Below are positions 1 to 5,600 of a stretch of 10,000 bases of DNA, in pieces. Below the pieces are notes generated by a model. It made no database searches and was not told the DNA's origin. It saw only the letters and a program-made list of their open reading frames with translations. Made by a program: the position numbers and the translations under genes. The stretch spans positions 1 through 10,000 of the forward strand of contig JAIWNK010000134.1 of the NCBI GenBank assembly GCA_020216845.1, written 5' to 3'. The stretch comes from Anaerolinea sp. GTDB lineage: Bacteria > Chloroflexota > Anaerolineae > Anaerolineales > Anaerolineaceae. Every line of letters begins with the position of its first letter. Within the stretch, counting starts at the first letter, position 1.

Positions 1-137
1 GTTGGGTGTTGAGTCAGAAATTGGATCAGAATGGAATGAATGTCCTGTTGTGGACGAAGGATGAGCTGCATCTGGCGATCAATATTGTTGAGAGCGATGG
101 GGTCACAACCATCACCCTGGCAGCTTATACGCAGTGA
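1..137 (+). CDS. C-terminal end of an unidentified protein (partial, 5' end outside window)
   Basis: The frame starting at base 3 is open from the window edge to a TGA at 135-137 and gives 44 residues, beginning WVLSQKLDQNGMNVLLW and ending ITLAAYTQ. The pattern is an amphipathic stretch with a hydrophobic strand (NVLLW), a charged turn (TKDEL) and two further beta-type stretches (LAINIV, TTITLAAY). That suggests the end of a small alpha/beta or beta-sheet domain, perhaps of an exported protein, but I do not recognise the family and no function is claimed. The stop lies three bases before the glycerate kinase ATG, so the two genes are probably co-transcribed and translationally coupled. The reading frame is supported by its position and by being open, not by a family match. 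Confidence 0.6.
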   Translation, partial: WVLSQKLDQNGMNVLLWTKDELHLAINIVESDGVTTITLAAYTQ

Positions 138-140
138 ACG

Positions 141-1487
141 ATGATTACGCCACAGGCCTTTTCCACGTATACTTTGAAGAGCTTGCCGCAAGGGGAAGCG
201 GTGCAGCGCATCTTATCCGCTGCAATTGCGGCGGTTGAGCCCGGGGCGGCGGTGTGTCGTTACTTTCGCCGTTCAGGGGAAACCTTGTGGGCGGATCAAA
301 CTGCCTATGATTTGCGCAACTTTGATCGTGTTTGGCTGGTGGCAGTGGGCAAGGCGGCCCTGGCGATGGCGAGCATGGCAGCACAGGTGCTGGGAGAGCG
401 TTTGAGTGGTGGGCTGATTGTGACCAAGTATGCGCAAACAAGCGAATGGGTGGGGCTGCCGGTGATTTGCGGTGGGCATCCGTTTCCGGATGCATCTAGC
501 GTTGCTGCCGGGCAAAAGTTGGCGGCCTTGTTGCAACCTTTGGGAGGGCGCGATTTGTTGGTGTGCTGCCTGTCGGGGGGTGGCTCGGCGCTGATGACCT
601 TGCCAAAAGTTGAAGTTTCTTTAATCGGCTTGCAAACTGTCACGATGGATTTGCTCACGTGTGGGGCGAGCATTTCTGAAATCAATACGCTGCGTCGGCG
701 CCTGGATAGACTGAAAGGGGGTGGATTGGCGCGCCTTGCTGCCCCGGCAACGGTGATTAGCCTGATCCTTTCGGATGTGGTTGGGGATGAGTTGCATAGT
801 ATTGCTTCGGGCCCGACGGCACCCGACCCAACAACCGCTGAAGATGTGCGCAGGGTGTTGGATCGTTATGGGCTGGCAGAGCGTCTTTCTCCAACCGTGT
901 TGCGCACTTTGTTGGAAAGCCCTGAGACGCCCAAGCCCGGGGATGCACTGTTTGACCGGGTGCAAAATGTGATCGTCGGCAGCAATTTGTTGGCGGCGCA
1001 GGCCGCGCTTCAGCAGGCTGCTGAGGAGGGCTTTCAGCCCTATCTGCTGGGAACCGAGGTGCAGGGCGAGGCCCGGCAGGTTGGCGTTGAGCTAGGACAA
1101 ACATTACGTCATGCTCTGATGCATGGGGAACCCGTGCAACGACCGGCTTGTATGGTGGCTGGGGGGGAAACAACCGTCAAGTTGCGCGGCGGTGGACGCG
1201 GCGGACGGAATCAGGAGTTGGCTTTGGCCGCGGTGACGGAGATAGCGAATTTCCCTGAGGCGTTGTTGGTGACGCTGGCAACCGATGGCGAAGACGGCCC
1301 GACCGATGCTGCCGGGGCGGTGGTCAGTGGTCAAACGTGGCTAAGATCATTAAACGCAGGGCTTTATATCCCCGATTTCCTGATGCAGAACGATTCTTAT
1401 TCGTTTTTTGAGAGGTTGGGCGATTTGTTGCGTCCGGGGCCAACCGGGACGAATGTCAACGACTTAACTTTCTTGTTGATGCTATAG
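141..1487 (+). CDS. Glycerate 2-kinase, MOFRL family (class II glycerate kinase)
   Basis: This cytoplasmic enzyme is predicted to phosphorylate D-glycerate with ATP, normally giving 2-phosphoglycerate, which enters lower glycolysis. The 448 residues match the usual length of the GckA/TtuD family (older databases call some members hydroxypyruvate reductase). The N-terminal DUF4147-type domain (about 15-260) shows VGKAAL at 69-74, with the conserved lysine K71, GGHPFPD at 111-117, the glycine loop LSGGGSAL at 144-151, LKGGGLA at 191-197 and LSDVVGDELHSIASGPT at 210-226. The C-terminal MOFRL domain (about 335-448) shows GGETTV at 341-346, GGGRGGRNQELAL at 350-362, ATDGEDGPTDAAGA at 380-393 and GPTGTNVNDL at 433-442. 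No core motif is missing. The ATG at 141 is chosen because the family's N-terminus aligns from there. There is no clear Shine-Dalgarno sequence, which fits coupling to the upstream stop at 135-137. Its neighbour downstream is a sugar kinase, so a role in sugar or glycerate catabolism is reasonable. Whether the product is the 2- or 3-phosphate cannot be read from sequence. Confidence 0.93.
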   Translation: MITPQAFSTYTLKSLPQGEAVQRILSAAIAAVEPGAAVCRYFRRSGETLWADQTAYDLRNFDRVWLVAVGKAALAMASMAAQVLGERLSGGLIVTKYAQTSEWVGLPVICGGHPFPDASSVAAGQKLAALLQPLGGRDLLVCCLSGGGSALMTLPKVEVSLIGLQTVTMDLLTCGASISEINTLRRRLDRLKGGGLARLAAPATVISLILSDVVGDELHSIASGPTAPDPTTAEDVRRVLDRYGLAERLSPTVLRTLLESPETPKPGDALFDRVQNVIVGSNLLAAQAALQQAAEEGFQPYLLGTEVQGEARQVGVELGQTLRHALMHGEPVQRPACMVAGGETTVKLRGGGRGGRNQELALAAVTEIANFPEALLVTLATDGEDGPTDAAGAVVSGQTWLRSLNAGLYIPDFLMQNDSYSFFERLGDLLRPGPTGTNVNDLTFLLML

Positions 1488-1497
1488 GACAGTCAAA

Positions 1498-1626
1498 ATG
1501 AGGCGTTTGGTGCGGATGACGGCAGTGCAGATGCAGATGAAGCCGACGGATTTGCCGAATCGTTTGGGGCAAGCAGAGTGGTTGGTGGAGCAGGCGGTTA
1601 CACAAGAGGAGCAGAACCAAAGATGA
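1498..1626 (+). pseudogene. Nitrilase/carbon-nitrogen hydrolase N-terminal remnant (42 codons)
   Basis: This ORF is 42 codons long and starts at an ATG with a plausible ribosome site: AGGA at 1486-1489, overlapping the glycerate kinase stop, 8 bases upstream. The protein begins [12 protein letters not shown] and continues through AEWLVEQAV, which is the classic start of nitrilase-superfamily enzymes: first strand V-R-x-x-A-V-Q-M, then a helix like N-x-x-x-A-E-x-L-V-E-x-A. Family members then continue to the catalytic glutamate (usually in a L-P-E motif), lysine and cysteine. None of these is present; the frame ends EEQNQR and stops at 1624-1626. The family normally has about 260-300 residues, so more than 80% is missing. 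The stop overlaps the next gene's ATG in an ATGA arrangement, so the remnant may still be translated and couple translation of the kinase. It could instead be a genuine short leader-like ORF; the nitrilase resemblance makes a deletion remnant more likely. Confidence 0.55.
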
Positions 1627-2501
1627 AACGATATGGTGCGATCGAGGGCGGGGGAACAAAATTTGTGTGTGCAGTTGGCACAAGTCCGCAAGATGTGTGT
1701 GCTGAAGTTCGCTTTCCAACGACAACCCCCGAAGAAACTTTGGGCAGGGCGATTGCCTTCTTTCGGGAGAATGGCCCGGTTGCAGGATTGGGGGTTGCTT
1801 GTTTTGGCCCATTGGATCCCAACCCGGCTTCGCCTATGTTTGGGCACATTCTGGCAACGCCCAAGCCCGGTTGGAAAAACGCTGATGTCGTTGGTACGTT
1901 GCAACAAGCATTCGATATTCCAATTGCTTTTGATACAGACGTGAACGGCGCAGCTTTGGCCGAGGCACGTTGGGGCGCGGCACAGGGCTGTGATCCGGTG
2001 CTGTATCTGACGATTGGTACAGGCATTGGCGGTGGCGTGATGGTCAATGGCAGGTTGCTGCATGGGTTGTTGCATCCCGAAATGGGGCATATTCTCTTGC
2101 CGCGCGATCATCAGGCGGATCCGTTTGCCGGGGCTTGTCCTTTCCATGGCGATTGCTTTGAGGGGCTTGCTTCCGGGCCAGCGTTGGAGAAGCGGTGGGG
2201 TGCCAAGGCAGAAACCTTACCGCCCGATCATCCGGCCTGGGACTTGGAAGCGCAGTACATTGCTTTGGCGTTGGTGTCTTACATTCTAACGCTTTCGCCG
2301 CAGCGCATTGTTTTGGGCGGGGGTGTGATGCAACAAGCGCATATGTTGCCGCGCGTGCGTCGTAAGGTGCAGGCGTTGTTGAATGGGTATGTGCAGATGC
2401 CGCAGGTGCAGGGAGAGATTGAGACGTACATTGTTTTGCCAGGGCTGGGTGCGCAAGCCGGGGTGTTGGGCGCGTTGGCGCTGGCAATGCAAGAGCGTTG
2501 A
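1623..2501 (+). CDS. ROK-family sugar kinase, probable fructokinase
   Basis: A cytoplasmic kinase predicted to phosphorylate a free hexose (fructose, possibly glucose or mannose) with ATP. The 292 residues match the ROK fructokinase length. Visible motifs are the phosphate-binding start [16 protein letters not shown] (4-19), the catalytic aspartate in [12 protein letters not shown] (103-114, D106), the second phosphate loop [10 protein letters not shown] (129-138), the sugar-contact HPEMGH (151-156), a zinc site formed by H156, C172, H175 and C178 in the [18 protein letters not shown] segment (170-187), and LGGGVM (231-236). The zinc ligands in C-x-x-H-x-x-C order and the EGLASGP motif are those of Bacillus YdhR/ScrK-type fructokinases. 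The ATG at 1623 is preferred over an in-frame start at 1578 because the family begins there, and an AAGAGGAG ribosome site (1604-1611) precedes it. It overlaps the short upstream ORF by four bases. With the starch hydrolase next door, it may phosphorylate sugar imported after extracellular hydrolysis; substrate is inferred from family only. Confidence 0.92.
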   Translation: MKRYGAIEGGGTKFVCAVGTSPQDVCAEVRFPTTTPEETLGRAIAFFRENGPVAGLGVACFGPLDPNPASPMFGHILATPKPGWKNADVVGTLQQAFDIPIAFDTDVNGAALAEARWGAAQGCDPVLYLTIGTGIGGGVMVNGRLLHGLLHPEMGHILLPRDHQADPFAGACPFHGDCFEGLASGPALEKRWGAKAETLPPDHPAWDLEAQYIALALVSYILTLSPQRIVLGGGVMQQAHMLPRVRRKVQALLNGYVQMPQVQGEIETYIVLPGLGAQAGVLGALALAMQER

Positions 2502-2573
2502 TCTGGCGTGTTGGTCGCTTTGAGATGTCCAACCAAGAACAAATTGTGCGGCATTAACACCTGTCAACTTTCT

Positions 2574-2589
2574 ACTAACATGTGTTAGT
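2574..2589. promoter_or_regulatory. Operator-like perfect inverted repeat
   Basis: ACTAACA (2574-2580), a TG spacer, then TGTTAGT (2583-2589) make a perfect 7-bp inverted repeat ending two bases before the -35 box of the amylase promoter. Perfect symmetry in this position is typical of a binding site for a dimeric regulator, such as a LacI/GntR-type sugar regulator or an activator. Partial half-sites TTAACA (2554-2559) and ATTAAC (2606-2611) lie either side. No regulator gene is visible in the window, so its identity is unknown. Confidence 0.5.
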
Positions 2590-2591
2590 GC

Positions 2592-2621
2592 TTGAAATTG
2601 AGGGATTAACGTAGGTACAAT
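2592..2621 (+). promoter_or_regulatory. Sigma-70-type promoter of the amylase gene
   Basis: TTGAAA at 2592-2597 and TACAAT at 2616-2621 are separated by 18 bases, close to the housekeeping consensus TTGACA-17-TATAAT. Transcription would begin about 2628, leaving a leader of some 40 bases before the ATG at 2668. This is the only good promoter in the 166-bp intergenic region, and the surrounding AT-rich composition differs from the GC-richer coding DNA on both sides. Confidence 0.6.
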
Positions 2622-2654
2622 AGTATTTAGTCAATTTTTCCAGACAATTCAATG

Positions 2655-2660
2655 AAAGGA
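2655..2660 (+). promoter_or_regulatory. Ribosome binding site of the amylase gene
   Basis: AAAGGA at 2655-2660 lies 7 bases upstream of the ATG at 2668 and fixes that start. A four-codon mini-ORF (ATG 2652 to TAA 2664-2666) runs through the same site in another frame; it may be accidental. Confidence 0.6.
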
Positions 2661-2667
2661 ATGTAAG

Positions 2668-5600
2668 ATGCGAGACAAATCTGGTTGGTTAAGTTGGTGG
2701 GTCATCGCGACCCTTGTCTTGTCTCTGTTGGGCGGTGCGGTGCGACCGGCACAGGCAGCTGAAATCATTTCTGATTTCTCTGGCAGCCTTCATGCGCCTT
2801 CAGGGACACCTGTGATAGATGGTGTGGTGGATGCCGTTTATGGCACAGTGATCGCAACCGATGCTCCAGCAGATAGTCAGGGTGGCGCGCCGGTGGATTT
2901 GAGCAATTTGTGGGTGACCCAAGATGCAAGCTATTTCTATTTTGCCTTTGAGGTCAATACAGACCTTTCGGCAAATAATTGGGGCAAATATGCCCTGTAT
3001 ATTGATACGACTGGCGATGCAGCCGGTGCAACGACGGATGCCTGGGGGCGGAGCGTGGTGGTGAGTGACCCGCACAAGCCGGAATATGGCATTTATACCT
3101 GGGTGGATAACCCGCCTTACAACCCGGCGCACACCAACCTGGTGCATTGGACAGGCAGCAGTTGGGATTGGGGCAATGCAACAACAATTGACGAAGGCGC
3201 TATTGGCTCGGGTGCAACTTCCATTGTTGAGTGGAAGGTTGCTAAATCGAAACTTGGCAATCCATCGCAGATGTGGGTGGAAGTGTGGAGCACCGGCGGT
3301 GGCGGCAGCGACAATGCTCAGGATACGATCAACTATCCCGCTGAAGACTGGACGGCAACCGATTGGGGCAGCCCGGCAACGCTGAAGGTTTCGACGCCTG
3401 TCTTTGTCGTGGATGGGGCGATTGATCCCTTCTATGGCGCTGCGCTTGCTCAGGATGGCGCCGGGGATGGCAATGGCAATGCCAACATGGATTTGCGCAA
3501 TCTCTACATTGGTGAAGATGCAAGCGCCTTTTACATTGCCTTCACGGTGGGCGCTGATATTGCCGCGACCAATTGGGGCAAATATGCTCTATATGTGGAT
3601 ACGACTGGCGATGCAGCTGGTGCAACGACGGATGCCTGGGGGCGCAATGTGGTGGTGAGCAACCCGCACAAGCCGGAATATGGCATTTATACCTGGGTGG
3701 ATAACCCGCCCTACGATCCGATGCATACCAACCTGGTGCACTGGACAGGCAGCAGCTGGGATTGGGGCAACGCAACCGTGATTGATGAGGGTGCGATTGG
3801 CGCGGGCAGCACTTCGGTGATTGAATGGAAGGTGGATAAGGCCAAACTTGGCAATCCATCGCAGATGTGGGTGGAAGTGTGGAACACCGGTGGTGGCGGC
3901 GGCGACAATGCTCAGGATACAATCAATGATCCGGCAGAAGACTGGAACGCGACCAATTGGAGCAGTCAGGCTACGTTGATGAATTCGACAGCCTATCCGC
4001 CTATTCCCAGCCATGCATCTCATGACAATGATGTCTGGTGGGCAGAGTTAGGGCACAACAGCCGCGATTCGCTCTATCGTACGCCGGGCGGACCGGTGCA
4101 GACCAATACGCCAGTAACGCTTCGTCTGCGGGCTGCAAGTGGCGACCTGACGGCGGCCAAAGTGCGTGTCTATAATGACCGCACCAATACGCAGGCGATC
4201 CTTGACCTGAACCTGGTGGCCGATGATGGCACATATGAATGGTGGCAGGTGACTCTGCCAGGCTCTCCGCTTCCGACGGTGTATTGGTATCGTTTCCTTG
4301 CCATTGATGGCACGGATACCGATTACTATGAGGATGATGCCGCCCGCGATGGCGGTTGGGGGCAGGCCTTTGATGAGACGGTGGATAATAGTTATCAATT
4401 GACCATTTACGACCCGGCTTTCCAAACCCCGGATTGGGTCAAGAATGGCATTGTCTATCAGGTCTACCCAGACCGCTTCCGCGATGGCAACCCGGCCAAC
4501 AACAAACCGGCAGGGACGTTCTTCTACAATGAACCGGGCGGCACGATTGTGCGCTCAAATACCAGCAACTGGAACGAGCCGATTTGTGACCCGCGTCAGC
4601 CAAGCGGCCCGTGCGCCGGAACGTATAGTCGCAACTTCTATGGCGGCGACCTGGCAGGGCTGACCAACAAGCTCAATTACCTGCATAATTTGGGCGTGAC
4701 GGTGATTTACCTCAACCCAATCTTCGAGTCGCCATCCAACCATGGCTATGATACGACCGACTACATGAAGATCAACCCAACCTTTGGCACGCAGGCCGAA
4801 TTTGATGCCTTGATTGCTGCCGCCCATACCTTGGGCATGAAGGTTGTGTTGGATGGGGTGTTCAATCACACTTCTTCGGATAGCATCTACTTTGACCGCT
4901 ATAGCCGTTGGGATGCAGCTGGCAACCCGACGACGCCGGGGGTGAATGATGGCAGCGGTGCGTGCGAAAGCGCTTCTTCGCCCTATCGCAGCTGGTATTA
5001 CTTCACTGATGTAACGCCTGGCACGGGGGTTTGTGTTGGCTCAGACGGTACGCCCAACGCAGCAACCTATGAGTCGTGGTGGAACTATGATAGCCTGCCA
5101 AAGCTGCGCGCCAATGAGGCACAGGTGCGCAACCTGGTGTGGGCTCAGAGCACTGCGTCGGTTGGCCCATACTGGATGCAATCTGCCGATGGTTGGCGCT
5201 TGGATGTGGGCGGCGATGTGGATCCCGGTACGATTAATGACCCAACCAATGATTATTGGGAAGGGTTCCGCAATGCCTTGCATGTCGTCAAGCCGGATGC
5301 CTACATTGTTGGTGAGGAATGGGGCAATGCCAGCTCGTGGGTGTTGGGCAATGAGTGGGACGCGGTGATGAACTATCAGTTCAGCTCGGCGGTGCTCAGC
5401 TTCTGGCGCGATACCGAGTTTGTGGACAACGATCACAATGCGGGCAGTTCAGCTGGCAAGCTCACCCCGTTGACGCCGGAACAATTGGATAACCGCTTGA
5501 AGAATTTGATGGAACGCTATCCGGCTGAGTCGCTCTACGCGATGATGAATCTGTTCGATAGTCACGATACAAGCCGGGTCTTGTTCATGCTGGATGAAAA

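Noticed and set aside
1578..1622. Longer version of the ROK kinase starting at ATG 1578
   Set aside because: The extra 15 residues do not belong to the family, whose N-terminal phosphate loop sits a few residues after the start. The ATG at 1623 has a ribosome site and the typical four-base overlap.
1482..2147. A 221-codon minus-strand frame covering part of the ROK kinase
   Set aside because: It is a shadow of the kinase reading frame, has no domain pattern, and runs across the boundary into the nitrilase remnant and glycerate kinase stop.
2510..2533. Terminator after the ROK kinase (GTTGG / CCAAC stem)
   Set aside because: The stem is only five pairs with a 14-base loop and no T tract. I see no convincing terminator between the kinase and the amylase promoter.
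2502..2667. Riboswitch or small RNA in the amylase upstream region
   Set aside because: Only about 40 bases lie between the predicted transcription start and the ATG, and no extended helices were seen apart from the operator-like palindrome upstream of the promoter.
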